Origin: Goekera deserti
GTDB taxonomy: Bacteria > Actinomycetota > Actinomycetes > Mycobacteriales > Geodermatophilaceae
Length of the DNA stretch: 64,000 nt
Assembly (NCBI RefSeq): GCF_010685995.1
Contig: NZ_JAAGWK010000002.1
Coordinates: 1 to 64,000, forward strand
Reading direction: 5' to 3'
The position numbers were made by a program, and so were the translations under genes. This document shows positions 36,376 through 45,331 of this stretch, in pieces. How positions within the stretch are numbered: the stretch's first letter is position 1; each line of letters starts with the position of its first letter. Under the pieces are notes generated by a model. That model saw only the letters and a program-made list of their open reading frames with translations, was not told the DNA's origin and did no database searches.

Positions 36376-36891
36376 TCAGAGGCCGTCGAAGGGGGCCGCG
36401 TAGCGGAAGCGGCCCCGGACGGGTGGGCCGGTGAGCAGTCGTGCCTGGAAGTGCCCGGCCCGGGCGGGGTCCGGCGGTTCGACGCCGAGGTCGGTGGAGA
36501 GCCGGAAGCCCAGCCGGCCGTAGTACGCCGGGGAGCCGAGCAGGCACACCAGCCGCTCGTCGCACGCCTCGGCCACGGCCAGCAGCGCGTGCACCAGCGC
36601 AGAGCCGACCCCGCGCCGCTGCTCGCCGGGGTGCACGCCCAGCGGCCCGAGGCCGAGCACCGCCGTCCCGGTCGGCTCCAGCCGGCCGCGGGTGGCGATC
36701 ACGTGGCCGACGACCCGCCCGGGCTGCTCGGCGACCAGGCTCAGGTGCGGGAGGAAGCCGACGTCCTCGCGCAGCCGGTCGGTGAGCAGGCTCTCCACGG
36801 TCGCGCCGGTCCCGGCCGGGCCACCGAACGCCGCCTCGTGCACCGCCCGGACGGCGTCGTGGTCACCGGGACGCTCTCGTCGGACGATCAC
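36376..36891 (-). CDS. GNAT family N-acetyltransferase (YhbS-like)
   Basis: A 171-residue acetyltransferase. N-terminal VRRERPGDHDAVRAVHEAAFGG, acetyl-CoA motif LGPLGVHPGEQRRGVGSALVHALL, and C-terminal LGSPAYYGRLGFRLSTDLGVEPP, typical of the YhbS subgroup. Substrate unknown. GTG at 36891 is the first start that gives the family N-terminus; an upstream GTG is possible. Confidence 0.82.
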   Translation of the reverse strand: MIVRRERPGDHDAVRAVHEAAFGGPAGTGATVESLLTDRLREDVGFLPHLSLVAEQPGRVVGHVIATRGRLEPTGTAVLGLGPLGVHPGEQRRGVGSALVHALLAVAEACDERLVCLLGSPAYYGRLGFRLSTDLGVEPPDPARAGHFQARLLTGPPVRGRFRYAAPFDGL

Positions 36892-36946
36892 CCGGCGACC
36901 CTCGCGCACCCGGCCACGGGGGCGCCACGGGTTTCCCGGGCGGCGG

Positions 36947-38458
36947 TCAGCCGTAGGGCGTGAGCAGCTGGTCGACCGGGGCGAAGTCGTCGGTGAGCAC
37001 CGGCGCCTGCCCGACGAAGCGGTCCAGCTCGGCGCCCTCGGCCACCTGCCAGGCCAAGTCCTGCTGGGCCAGCGCGGCCTCGATGCCCCCGATCGGCAGC
37101 GGCTGGTGCGAGGCCACGGCCACGACGTTGCCGCCGTCATCACCGGCCAGCACCGGGGCCCGGGCGACCAGGGCGACGTGCTCGAACACCTCGGCGAGCG
37201 TGGCGAGCTCGGCGCGGACGAACTCCAGCGGCGGGTTGTCGATCAGGTTGGCCGCGTAGACGCCCTCGGGCGTCATGGCCCGGGAGACCAGGTCCAGCGC
37301 CTCGGTGGTGGTGAGCTGCCACGGCACCGACAGCCCGCCGAACGCGTCCCCGACGACGAGGTCCCGGGTGCCGGCCGCCTGCTCGGCCAGGCCCACGCGG
37401 GCGTCGCCGATGCGCACCCGGAGCTGCTCGGAGGTGCGCACGCCCAGCTCGGCCTCGTCGACCGCGAGCACGCCCGGGTCGACCTCGAGCACCTCGCTGG
37501 TGGTGCCCGGGCGGACGGTGGCGAGGTAGCGCGGCAGCGTCAGCCCACCGCCGCCGAGGTGCAGCGCGGACAGCGGCTCGCCTGCCGGGGCCATGGCGTC
37601 GGTGACCGATGCGATGGCGCGGACGTACTCGAACTCCAGGTACGTCGGGTCGTCGAGGTCGACGTAGGAGTGCCGCAGCGTGTCCAGCACCAGGGTGCGA
37701 CCCCCCTCCCGGTCGGGGTCGGCCACGACCCGCGCGCAGTGGTAGGTGGTCTCCTCCTGGCACGGGGTCGGGGCGACGGCGGCCAGCAGCGGGCCGAGCA
37801 GCACCAGCAGCAGCAGCGCCGGCGGCACCCGGCCGGCACCCTCGCCCGGCCCGCGGCGCAGCAGGACGCCGACCGCGACCCCCACCAGAGCGGTGAGCAG
37901 CCCGGCACCGACCATGATCACGCTGCTGGGCAGCACCGCCACCAGCACGAAGCCGGTGCCGAAGGTGGCCGCGATCCCGCCGAGCGTGCCGATGCCGGAC
38001 AACTTGCCGACGACGGACCCCGTCTCGTCCAGGCTGTTCAGCTGCAGCGCCACGATCATCGGTGGCACCGCGGACAGCAGCGCCGCCGGCACGACGACGG
38101 CGATCGCCGCGAGCAGCAGCACGTTGGCCGCCGCCGCGCCGGTGAACAGCTCGCCGGCGAACCGCACCAGCGGCAGCACGGCCACGATCAGCCCACCGCC
38201 GGCCACCATCAGCGGGGCGATGAGCCGGCGCGGGTCGGTGCGGTCGGCAGCCTGACCACCGGCCCACGCGCCGAGGGCGATCGCGGCCAGCGCGAAGCCG
38301 ATCACCGCGGTGTTGGTCTGCAGCGTGATGCCGACGTAGGGCGCGATCAACCGCAGCCCGGTGATCTCCAGGACGAGCACCGCACCGGAGGCGAGGAACG
38401 TGACGCCCGCGGCGAGCCAGCCGGGCAGCGCCCGGGACGGCGTCGTCGGGGCCGGCAC
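36947..38458 (-). CDS. Fused membrane transporter-like / spermidine synthase-like protein
   Basis: A 503-residue protein with seven or more transmembrane helices in residues 1-235 (for example GVTFLASGAVLVLEITGLRLIAPYVG) followed by a soluble spermidine-synthase-like Rossmann methyltransferase fold (LSALHLGGGGLTLPRYLATVRPG, VLEVDPGVLAVDEAELG, DLVVGDAFGGLSVPWQLTT). The membrane spermidine synthase fold is widespread in actinobacteria; a canonical polyamine role is unproven. GTG at 38458, 14 nt after the SRAP gene, so the two are probably co-transcribed. Confidence 0.85.
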   Translation of the reverse strand: MPAPTTPSRALPGWLAAGVTFLASGAVLVLEITGLRLIAPYVGITLQTNTAVIGFALAAIALGAWAGGQAADRTDPRRLIAPLMVAGGGLIVAVLPLVRFAGELFTGAAAANVLLLAAIAVVVPAALLSAVPPMIVALQLNSLDETGSVVGKLSGIGTLGGIAATFGTGFVLVAVLPSSVIMVGAGLLTALVGVAVGVLLRRGPGEGAGRVPPALLLLVLLGPLLAAVAPTPCQEETTYHCARVVADPDREGGRTLVLDTLRHSYVDLDDPTYLEFEYVRAIASVTDAMAPAGEPLSALHLGGGGLTLPRYLATVRPGTTSEVLEVDPGVLAVDEAELGVRTSEQLRVRIGDARVGLAEQAAGTRDLVVGDAFGGLSVPWQLTTTEALDLVSRAMTPEGVYAANLIDNPPLEFVRAELATLAEVFEHVALVARAPVLAGDDGGNVVAVASHQPLPIGGIEAALAQQDLAWQVAEGAELDRFVGQAPVLTDDFAPVDQLLTPYG

Positions 38459-38472
38459 GCCCGTGTCGGCGC

Positions 38473-39219
38473 TCAGAACAGGGCCGGCTGGTCGGCGGGG
38501 GCGCTGACGTCGGCGACCCGCTCGGTGAGCTCGGGACCGTTGTTGGACACCTTGCCCACGGCGGCGCCGACCGGGCGGATCTCCAGGGACTCGACGAGCT
38601 CGGCGGGTGTCGGCGCGGTGAGCGCGGCGACGTCGGTGAGCTCCGGGTCCACCCAGTCGGCCCAGCGGTCAGGGGGCAGCACCAGCGGCATCCGGTCGTG
38701 CACCGCGGCGAGCGCGCCGACGGCGGGGGCGGTGACCACCGTGCACGTGTAGAGCCGGTCCTCGCCGGTGCCCCACACCTCCCAGAGGCCGGCGAAGGCG
38801 AGCACGGACCCGTCCGCGGGCGTGGTGTACCAGGGCTGCTTGCCGGGGCCGTCGGTGCGCGGCGACCACTCGTACCAGCCGTCGGCCGGCACCAGGCAGC
38901 GCCGGGTGGCCGCGGCCTTGCGGAACGCCGGCTTCTCGGTCAGCGACTCGACCCGGGCGTTGAGCATGCGGGAGCCGACCGAGGGGTCCTTGGCCCAGGA
39001 GGGCACCAGGCCCCAGCGCACCACGCGCAGCTCACGGTGGCCACCGCCGGTCGGCCGGCCCTCGGCGTCGCGCTCGCGGGCGTGCCGGACGACGTGCACG
39101 TCCTTCGTCGGGGCCACGTTGTAGTCGGCGGGCAGCGCGGGCTGCCCGGGCGCCGGGACCGCCTCGAACTCCAGCGCGAGGTCCTCCGGACGCCGACTGG
39201 CCGCGTACCGACCGCACAT
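38473..39219 (-). CDS. SOS response-associated peptidase (SRAP/HMCES-like)
   Basis: A 248-residue SRAP protein that forms a covalent DNA-protein cross-link with abasic sites in single-stranded DNA. The catalytic Cys2 is in MCGRYA, with the active-site asparagine in DYNVAPTKDV, glutamate in DGWYEWS and histidine in VHDRMPLVL. Full length for the family. The ATG at 39219 is fixed by the need for Cys2. Two copies of a palindrome lie 50-90 bp upstream. Same relative location as Rv3226c in the mycobacterial block. Confidence 0.94.
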   Translation of the reverse strand: MCGRYAASRRPEDLALEFEAVPAPGQPALPADYNVAPTKDVHVVRHARERDAEGRPTGGGHRELRVVRWGLVPSWAKDPSVGSRMLNARVESLTEKPAFRKAAATRRCLVPADGWYEWSPRTDGPGKQPWYTTPADGSVLAFAGLWEVWGTGEDRLYTCTVVTAPAVGALAAVHDRMPLVLPPDRWADWVDPELTDVAALTAPTPAELVESLEIRPVGAAVGKVSNNGPELTERVADVSAPADQPALF

Positions 39220-39265
39220 GACCGCTCCCACCCTCTCCCCGCACCTCGTCGCCGTCCCCGTGCAC

Positions 39266-39307
39266 TTCCTGTACAGAGAGCGCCTGCGCTTTCTGTACAG
39301 AAAGCGC
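39266..39307. promoter_or_regulatory. Tandem operator-like palindromes upstream of the SRAP gene
   Basis: A perfect 22-bp palindrome (39286-39307; core TTTCTGTACAGAAA flanked by GCGC) and a second, less perfect copy (39266-39283; TTCCTGTACAGAGAGCGC) have centres 24 bp apart. The arrangement, in the promoter region between SRAP and prs, suggests a dimeric repressor site. It does not match the mycobacterial LexA box. Confidence 0.55.
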
Positions 39308-39364
39308 CGGGACCCTCCACGACTGTAGGAGGCGGTACCGACGGCGGGCCCGCCCGCGGGCCGG

Positions 39365-40318
39365 TCAGGCCGGCGGGGCGGCCGGGGGGTCGAAGAGCAC
39401 GCTGACGCTCTCGCCGTCGTGGATGCGGCGCACCGCCTCGGCCAGCGCCGGCGCGATGGAGAGCACGGTGAGCTTGTCGGAGGTGTCGGGCACCGGGACG
39501 GTGTTGGTGCAGACGATCTCCAGCACGTCGGGCTGGGCGCCGATCCGCTCCAGCGCCCCGGAGCTGAACAGCCCGTGCGTGCAGGCCACCCGGATGGTGC
39601 GGGCACCGTGCTCGCGCAGCCGCTCGACCAGCTCCAAGACGGTGCTGCCCTTGGCGATCTCGTCGTCCAGCACGATGACGTCGCGGTCGACGACGTCGCC
39701 GATGATCGAGCTGATGCTGACCCGGTCGTCGGCGAAGCGCTGCTTGGCCCCGGCCGCGACCGGCACCCCGAGCATCCGGGCGAAGGCCGAGGCCACCTTG
39801 GCGTTGCCCAGGTCCGGCGACACGACCGTGGTGCGGGACAGGTCCAGCGCGCCGAAGTGCCCGGCCAGCTCGCGCAGCGCGTGCAGGTGGTCGACCGGGA
39901 CGCTGAAGAAGCCGTGCACCTGCGGGGAGTGCAGCGTCATGGCCAGCACCCGGTCGGCGCCGGCGGCGACCATGAGGTCGGCCACCAGGCGCCCGCCGAT
40001 GGAGATGCGCGGGGCGTCCTTCTTGTCCGAGCGGGCGTAGGCGTAGTGCGGCATGACCACGGTGATCCGGCCGGCGGAGGCACCCCGGGCCGCGTCGAGC
40101 ATGAGCAGCAGCTCGACCAGGTTCTCCTGCACCGGGGTGACCAGCGACTGCACGATGAACACGTCGCGCTCGCGGCAGTTGGCCTGCAGCTGCACCTCGA
40201 GGCAGTCGTTGGCGAAGCGGGTCACCCGCACCGGGTGCAGCGGCACACCGAGCTGCGCGCACAGCTCCTCCGCCAGCCGCGGGTGGGAACTGCCGGCGAA
40301 GACGGTGATGTCGCGCAA
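39365..40318 (-). CDS. prs: Ribose-phosphate diphosphokinase family protein
   Basis: A 317-residue PRPP synthetase-type enzyme (ribose 5-phosphate + ATP to PRPP). Visible: ITVFAGSSHPRLAEELCAQLG, RVTRFANDCLEVQLQANCRERDVFIVQS in pieces, the ATP-binding YAYARSDKKDAPR, and the PRPP loop DVIVLDDEIAKGSTVLELVE. The PRPP loop is unlike the VDDMIDTGGT of standard Prs, so this may be a paralogue or variant. The TTG at 40318 has CCGGAG 6 nt upstream. Confidence 0.88.
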   Translation of the reverse strand: MRDITVFAGSSHPRLAEELCAQLGVPLHPVRVTRFANDCLEVQLQANCRERDVFIVQSLVTPVQENLVELLLMLDAARGASAGRITVVMPHYAYARSDKKDAPRISIGGRLVADLMVAAGADRVLAMTLHSPQVHGFFSVPVDHLHALRELAGHFGALDLSRTTVVSPDLGNAKVASAFARMLGVPVAAGAKQRFADDRVSISSIIGDVVDRDVIVLDDEIAKGSTVLELVERLREHGARTIRVACTHGLFSSGALERIGAQPDVLEIVCTNTVPVPDTSDKLTVLSIAPALAEAVRRIHDGESVSVLFDPPAAPPA

Positions 40319-40460
40319 GGGGGACTCCGGTGGTCGGCGGGCCGGGAGCCCCGGGGGCGGGGGCCGGAGGGCGCGTGCGGCACGCACCCTAGGTCAGTGA
40401 CGTGCGCCGCACCTGCGTGGCCGACGCGACCACCCCAGCTCCGGGTGACAAGCTGCGCGC

Positions 40461-41333
40461 ATGGCGGTCGAGGACACGGGCACCGCGGCCGGCCCGCCGC
40501 GACGCAGCCGGGCGGGCAGCATGATGGGCAAGGGGTCGCTGCTGCGGGAGATCCCGGTGCTGCTCGTGGTCGCGGTGACGCTGGCGGTGCTGATCAAGAC
40601 GTTCCTGGTGCAGCCGTTCTACATCCCGTCGGGCTCGATGGAACGCACGCTGCACGGCTGCGTCGGGTGCACCGCCGACCGCATCCTGGTCACCAAGCCG
40701 CCGTACTGGACCGGCGACCCCGAGCCGGGCGACATCGTCGTGTTCCGCGGCCCGGACACCTGGGCCTCGGAGATCACCGTGGCCCCGGCCGCCAACTGGT
40801 TCACCGCCGGTCTGCGCTGGGTCGGCCAGGCGGTCGGCGTCGCGGCGCCGAGCGAGGACGACTTCGTCAAGCGGGTCATCGCCACCGGCGGCCAGACGGT
40901 GCAGTGCTGCGACGCCGAGGGCCGGGTGACCGTGGACGGGCAGCCGCTGGACGAGCCGTACGTCTACGAACCCGAGCCGATCGAGCGCCGGTCGTTCGGT
41001 CCGGTCACCGTCCCGGAGGGCCGGCTCTGGGTGATGGGCGACCACCGCTCGGACTCGGCCGACTCGAAGTACCACGTGACCGACCGCTGGTCGGGCACCG
41101 TCGCGGTGGACGACGTGATCGGCAAGGCGTCGGTGATCATCTGGCCGCTGGACCGGATCACCCTGCTGGACTCCCCCGACATCCAGGCCGGCGCTGCCGG
41201 GCCGCCCCCGGCCACCGGCGCACCCCTGGACGGCGGCACCGTGCTGCTGCTGCCGGCCGCCCTGCTCGCCGGCAGGAGCCGTCGTCGTCCCCGCCGGGGC
41301 CGGAGCCGGAGGGGTGTGCGGCCGAGGCGGTGA
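40461..41333 (+). CDS. lepB: Signal peptidase I
   Basis: Cleaves signal peptides at the outer face of the membrane. The 290-residue protein has a cytoplasmic N-terminus, one anchor (about residues 31-50, VLLVVAVTLAVLIKTFLVQ), catalytic S59 in IPSGSMERTL and K137 in DDFVKRVIA, plus the VMGDHRSDSADSKYH box. A second hydrophobic segment and a very basic tail (GRSRRRPRRGRSRRG) close the protein, so the C-terminus may return to the membrane. A CAAGCT box 6 nt before the ATG could serve as a leaderless -10. Confidence 0.94.
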   Translation: MAVEDTGTAAGPPRRSRAGSMMGKGSLLREIPVLLVVAVTLAVLIKTFLVQPFYIPSGSMERTLHGCVGCTADRILVTKPPYWTGDPEPGDIVVFRGPDTWASEITVAPAANWFTAGLRWVGQAVGVAAPSEDDFVKRVIATGGQTVQCCDAEGRVTVDGQPLDEPYVYEPEPIERRSFGPVTVPEGRLWVMGDHRSDSADSKYHVTDRWSGTVAVDDVIGKASVIIWPLDRITLLDSPDIQAGAAGPPPATGAPLDGGTVLLLPAALLAGRSRRRPRRGRSRRGVRPRR

Positions 41334-41401
41334 CTGCTGCCAGGAGGCACGGGTAGAAGGTGGTGCACGACACCCCGCGAGACCACCGGAGGCACCGCAC
41401 C

Positions 41402-42859
41402 GTGACAGCCACCCAGGAACCGACCACCGAGCACCCGAAGACCGCCAGCTCCGCCGGCGAGCGCCGCTACGCCACGGTCAACCCCTACACCGGGGAGACC
41501 GAGCAGGAGTTCCCGTTCCTGGAGACCGCGGAGATCGACGGCGTGGTCGAGCGGGCGCACGCCGCGTTCCTCGACTGGCGCAGCCGCAGCGTGGCCGACC
41601 GGGCCGCCGTCGTGGGGCGCGCAGCCGAGCTGATGCTCGAGCGCAAGGACGAGCTCGCCGCGCTGGTCACCCGGGAGATGGGCAAGCGCATCCAGGAGGC
41701 CGACGGCGAGGTGCAGCTGGCCGCCAGCATCCTGGCGTACTACGCCGAGAACGGCGCCCGCTTCCTAGAGCCGCGCACCATCGAGGTGCGGCAGGGCGAG
41801 GCCCTGGTCACCACCGAGCCCACCGGCGTCGTCCTCGCGATCGAGCCGTGGAACTACCCGCTCTACCAGGTGGTGCGGGTGGCCGGCCCCAACCTGGTGC
41901 TCGGCAACACCGTGCTGCTCAAGCACGCCGAGCTGAACCCGCAGTGCGCGCTGGCGCTGGAGCAGCTGTTCCGCGACGCGGGCGCCCCCGAGGGCGTCTA
42001 CACCAACCTCTTCCTGCGCATCGCCGACGTCGAGCAGGTCATCGCCCACCGGTACGTCGAGGGCGTGACGCTCACCGGCAGCGAGCGGGCCGGCTCCGCG
42101 GTGGCCTCGCTGGCCGGCAAGCACCTGAAGAAGTCGGTGCTGGAGCTGGGCGGCAGCGACCCGTTCATCGTGCTGGACAGCGCCGACCTCGGACGCACCG
42201 TGAAGGCCGCGGCCATGGGCCGGATGCAGAACTCCGGGCAGGCCTGCATCGCCGCCAAGCGGCTGATCGTCACCGAGGACCTGTACGAGCCCTTCGTCGA
42301 GGGCCTGCGGCAGGCCTTCGGCACGTTCGCCCCTGGCGACCCCAGCGACCCTGCCACCACGCTCGCGCCGCTGTCGTCGGAGCAGGCGGCGAAGGACCTG
42401 CACGCCCAGATCCAGGACGCCGTGGACAAGGGCGCCACCGTGGTCGCCGGCGGCGGGCGCCCGGACCTGCCCGGTGCCTTCGTCGACGCCACGATCCTCA
42501 CCGGCGTCACCCCGGACATGCGCGCCTACCACGAGGAGCTGTTCGGCCCGGCCGCCGTCGTCTACAAGGTGGCCACCGACGACGAGGCCGTGGAGCTGGC
42601 CAACGACAGCCGCTTCGGCCTGGGCGCCTCGGTGTTCTCCGGCGACGCCGACCGGGCCCGCTCGGTGGCCGACCGGATCGAGGCCGGCATGGTGTGGGTC
42701 AACCAGCCGACCGGCTCCTCGGCCGAGCTGCCCTTCGGTGGGGTGCGCCGCTCCGGCTACGGCCGCGAGCTGTCCGAGCTCGGCATGTTCGAGTTCGCCA
42801 ACCGCCGGCTGACCCGTGTGCTGCCCGCCGCCAGGCCCAGCAAGCCGCAGGCCGGCTGA
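41402..42859 (+). CDS. NAD(P)-dependent succinate-semialdehyde dehydrogenase family protein
   Basis: A 485-residue aldehyde dehydrogenase. Motifs: [16 protein letters not shown]-site [20 protein letters not shown], the glutamate [12 protein letters not shown] and the catalytic cysteine in [12 protein letters not shown], then [12 protein letters not shown]. It is closest in pattern to GabD/Sad-type SSADHs. With kgd in the window (which can yield succinate semialdehyde) a role in that bypass is plausible but unproven. GTG at 41402 has GGAGG 10 nt upstream; a longer ORF starts at 41360. Confidence 0.9.
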   Translation: MTATQEPTTEHPKTASSAGERRYATVNPYTGETEQEFPFLETAEIDGVVERAHAAFLDWRSRSVADRAAVVGRAAELMLERKDELAALVTREMGKRIQEADGEVQLAASILAYYAENGARFLEPRTIEVRQGEALVTTEPTGVVLAIEPWNYPLYQVVRVAGPNLVLGNTVLLKHAELNPQCALALEQLFRDAGAPEGVYTNLFLRIADVEQVIAHRYVEGVTLTGSERAGSAVASLAGKHLKKSVLELGGSDPFIVLDSADLGRTVKAAAMGRMQNSGQACIAAKRLIVTEDLYEPFVEGLRQAFGTFAPGDPSDPATTLAPLSSEQAAKDLHAQIQDAVDKGATVVAGGGRPDLPGAFVDATILTGVTPDMRAYHEELFGPAAVVYKVATDDEAVELANDSRFGLGASVFSGDADRARSVADRIEAGMVWVNQPTGSSAELPFGGVRRSGYGRELSELGMFEFANRRLTRVLPAARPSKPQAG

Positions 42860-42864
42860 CGACG

Positions 42865-42919
42865 GTCCCCGCCCCGGGGGCCCACCCGCGCGCTCACGGG
42901 TGGGCCCCGGGGCGGGGAC
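42865..42919. terminator. Very strong terminator hairpin after the aldehyde dehydrogenase gene
   Basis: Arms of 24 and 23 nt (starting GTCCCCGCCCCGGGG and ending CCGGGGCGGGGAC) pair fully except for one bulged G, with an 8-nt loop. It ends 7 nt before the aroA -10 box, separating the two transcripts. Confidence 0.85.
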
Positions 42920-42925
42920 GGCGGG

Positions 42926-42931
42926 CAGTAT
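42926..42931 (+). promoter_or_regulatory. Putative -10 box CAGTAT for leaderless aroA
   Basis: CAGTAT ends 7 nt before the GTG at 42939. The -35 position would fall inside the preceding terminator arm, so this is at most an extended or -35-poor promoter. Confidence 0.4.
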
Positions 42932-42938
42932 GGGCAGC

Positions 42939-44219
42939 GTGACCGAGGTCTGGACGACGCCCTGCTCCCCCGCGCCCGTCGACGCCGTGGTCGCGCTGCC
43001 CGGCTCCAAGTCGCTGACCGCCCGGGCCCTCGTGGTGGCAGCGCTGGCCGACGGCCCGAGCCGGCTGGTCCGCCCGCTGCACGCCCGGGACACCGACCTC
43101 ATGGTGGCCGCCCTGCGCGCGCTCGGCGTCGGCATCACCGCCGACGGTGAGGACCTGCTCGTCGTCCCCGGTGTGCTGCGCGGCCCGGCGACCGTGGACG
43201 CGGGCCTGGCCGGCACGGTGCTGCGGTTCCTGCCACCGGTGGCGGCGCTGGCCACCGGTCCGGTGCACCTGGACGGCGACCCGCGGCTGCGGGACCGGCC
43301 GAACGCCGGCCTGATCGAGGGTCTGCGGGCCTGCGGCGTGCAGGTCGAGGACGGCGGCCGCGGCCGCGCGCCGTTCACCGTGCACGGCACCGGGTCGGTG
43401 GCCGGCGGCGTGGTGACCGTGGACGCCAGCGAGTCCTCCCAGGTGGTGTCCGGGCTGCTGCTGGCCGCGGCCCGCTTCGAGCGCGGCATCGACCTGACGG
43501 TGGCCGGGGCCATGCCCTCGCTGCCGCACGTGGAGATGACCGTGGCGACGCTGACCGAGCACGGCGTCGCGGTCGCCGAGACCGCCGGCGGCTGGCAGGT
43601 GGCCCCGGGCCCGATCGCGGCGCTGGACCGGGTGGTGGAGCCCGACCTGTCCAACGCCGCGCCGTTCCTGGCCGCCGCCCTGGTCACCGGGGGGCGGGTC
43701 ACCGTGCGCGACTGGCCGCGGCGCACCACCCAGCCCGGCGCCCACCTGGAGCAGCTGCTGCCCCGGATGGGCGCCACCGTCGAGCGCACCGCCGACGGGC
43801 TGCAGGTCCGCGGCACGGGGGCGCTGCACGGGGTGACCGCCGACCTGGGCGAGATCGGTGAGCTCACCCCGGTGCTCGCCGCGCTGTGCGCGCTGGCCGA
43901 CGGACCCTCCCGGCTGACCGGGGTGGCGCACCTGCGCGGGCACGAGACCGACCGGCTGCAGGCGCTGGACGAGGTGCTCACCGCGGTGGGCGCCCAGGTG
44001 CGGCAGCTGCCCGACGGGCTGGAGATCACGCCCGGCCCGCGGCGGGCCGCGCAGCTGGAGTCCTACGCCGACCACCGCATGGTGCACGCGGCCGCGGTGC
44101 TGGGGCTGGCCATCGAGGGCGTGCGGGTCGCCGATCCCGGCGCGGTCGCCAAGACCATGCCCGACTTCACCGACCGCTGGGCCGCGCTGCTCACCGACCC
44201 GGCCGGGGTGACCCGCTGA
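42939..44219 (+). CDS. aroA: 3-phosphoshikimate 1-carboxyvinyltransferase (EPSP synthase)
   Basis: Adds enolpyruvate from PEP to shikimate 3-phosphate for chorismate synthesis. About 426 residues. Motifs: LPGSKSLTARALVVAALADG at the N-terminus, the LDGDPRLRDRPNAGLIEGLR segment (family consensus RPMxPL), ASESSQVVSGLLLAA, and the C-terminal ESYADHRMVHAAAVLGL and PGAVAKTMPDFTDRW. An ATG at 42930 is also in frame, but its first two bases are part of the putative -10 box, so the GTG at 42939 is preferred. rsgA follows 34 nt later. Confidence 0.96.
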   Translation: MTEVWTTPCSPAPVDAVVALPGSKSLTARALVVAALADGPSRLVRPLHARDTDLMVAALRALGVGITADGEDLLVVPGVLRGPATVDAGLAGTVLRFLPPVAALATGPVHLDGDPRLRDRPNAGLIEGLRACGVQVEDGGRGRAPFTVHGTGSVAGGVVTVDASESSQVVSGLLLAAARFERGIDLTVAGAMPSLPHVEMTVATLTEHGVAVAETAGGWQVAPGPIAALDRVVEPDLSNAAPFLAAALVTGGRVTVRDWPRRTTQPGAHLEQLLPRMGATVERTADGLQVRGTGALHGVTADLGEIGELTPVLAALCALADGPSRLTGVAHLRGHETDRLQALDEVLTAVGAQVRQLPDGLEITPGPRRAAQLESYADHRMVHAAAVLGLAIEGVRVADPGAVAKTMPDFTDRWAALLTDPAGVTR

Positions 44220-44253
44220 GCGCCCAGGCGCCCGCCGGACCGGGGCGCAGCTG

Positions 44254-45270
44254 ATGGCCCGCCGCATCGACAGCCGCTCCGACGAGGACGACGTCCGCGT
44301 CCGGGCGTCCCGGCACGGGTCCCGGCCGCGCACCCGGCAGCGACCGGCGCACGAGGACGCCACCCCGGGCCTGGTCGTGGCGGTGGACCGGGGCCGGATG
44401 ACGGTGCGCGTGGAGGGCCCGGCCGGCGCACCCGTCGACGTGACCGCGATGCGCGCCCGCGAGCTTGGCAAGCACGGCGTCGTCGTCGGCGACCGCGTGC
44501 GGGTGGTCGGTGACGTCACCGGGCGCACCGACAGCCTGGCCCGGATCGTCAGCATCGCCGACCGGGTCACCACGCTGCGCCGCTCGGCCGACGACGCCGA
44601 CCCCACCGAGCGGGTGGTGGTGGCCAACGCCGACCAGCTGGTGGTGGTCAGCGCGGTCACCGACCCCGACCCGAGCGTCGGCTTCCTCGACCGCTGCCTG
44701 GTCGCCTCCTACGCCGGTGGGCTGGTGCCGGTGCTGGTGTTCACCAAGGGCGACCTGGGCAGCCCCGCCGAGCTGCTGGTGCGCTACGCCGGCCTGGACG
44801 TCGACGCCGTCGTGGTCTCCCTGGACACCCCGGTCGAGGACGTCGCCGCGCGGCTCGCCGGGCGCACCAGCGTGCTGGTCGGGCACTCCGGCGTCGGCAA
44901 GTCCACGCTGGTCAACCGGCTGGTGCCGGGGACCAACCGGGCCACCGGCGACGTGAGCAAGGTGGGCAAGGGCCGGCACACGTCGTCCTCGGCGGTGCTG
45001 CTGGACCTGCCCGGCGGCGGGCAGATCATCGACACCCCCGGCATCCGCTCCTTCGGGCTGGCGCACGTGACCGCCGACGACGTGCTCGCCGCCTCCTCCG
45101 ACCTGGCCGAGGCCGCGCTGGACTGCCCGCCGCTGTGCGGGCACACCGCCGAGGACCCGGAGTGCGCCCTGGACGCCTGGGCGGCCGCCGGTCCGCCGGC
45201 CCGTGCCGAGCGGCTGGCCTCGCTGCGCCGCCTGCTCGGCGCCGTCGGCCAGACCGACCCCGCCCACTGA
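44254..45270 (+). CDS. rsgA: Ribosome small-subunit-dependent GTPase A
   Basis: A 338-residue circularly permuted GTPase that helps mature the 30S subunit. The order is G4 (VLVFTKGD), then G1 (VGHSGVGKSTLVNRLVPG), then G3 (IIDTPGIRSFGL), as expected for RsgA. An N-terminal OB-fold (TPGLVVAVDRGRMTVRVEG) precedes, and a zinc finger with CPPLCGHTAEDPEC follows. Downstream of aroA as in mycobacteria. Confidence 0.97.
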   Translation: MARRIDSRSDEDDVRVRASRHGSRPRTRQRPAHEDATPGLVVAVDRGRMTVRVEGPAGAPVDVTAMRARELGKHGVVVGDRVRVVGDVTGRTDSLARIVSIADRVTTLRRSADDADPTERVVVANADQLVVVSAVTDPDPSVGFLDRCLVASYAGGLVPVLVFTKGDLGSPAELLVRYAGLDVDAVVVSLDTPVEDVAARLAGRTSVLVGHSGVGKSTLVNRLVPGTNRATGDVSKVGKGRHTSSSAVLLDLPGGGQIIDTPGIRSFGLAHVTADDVLAASSDLAEAALDCPPLCGHTAEDPECALDAWAAAGPPARAERLASLRRLLGAVGQTDPAH

Positions 45271-45331
45271 CCCCACTCGCCCAACCCCACCCCTGCCCCC
45301 GGACCCATCCGGCGCAGGTGACCGCCCCTCG

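Noticed and set aside
36947-38458. Plain polyamine-synthesis spermidine synthase
   Set aside because: The N-terminal half is a membrane transporter-like domain and no SAM decarboxylase is present, so the canonical assignment is not supported.
39266-39307. LexA (SOS) box upstream of the SRAP gene
   Set aside because: The CTGTACAG core lacks the actinobacterial LexA consensus CGAAC...GTTCG and has the wrong half-site spacing.
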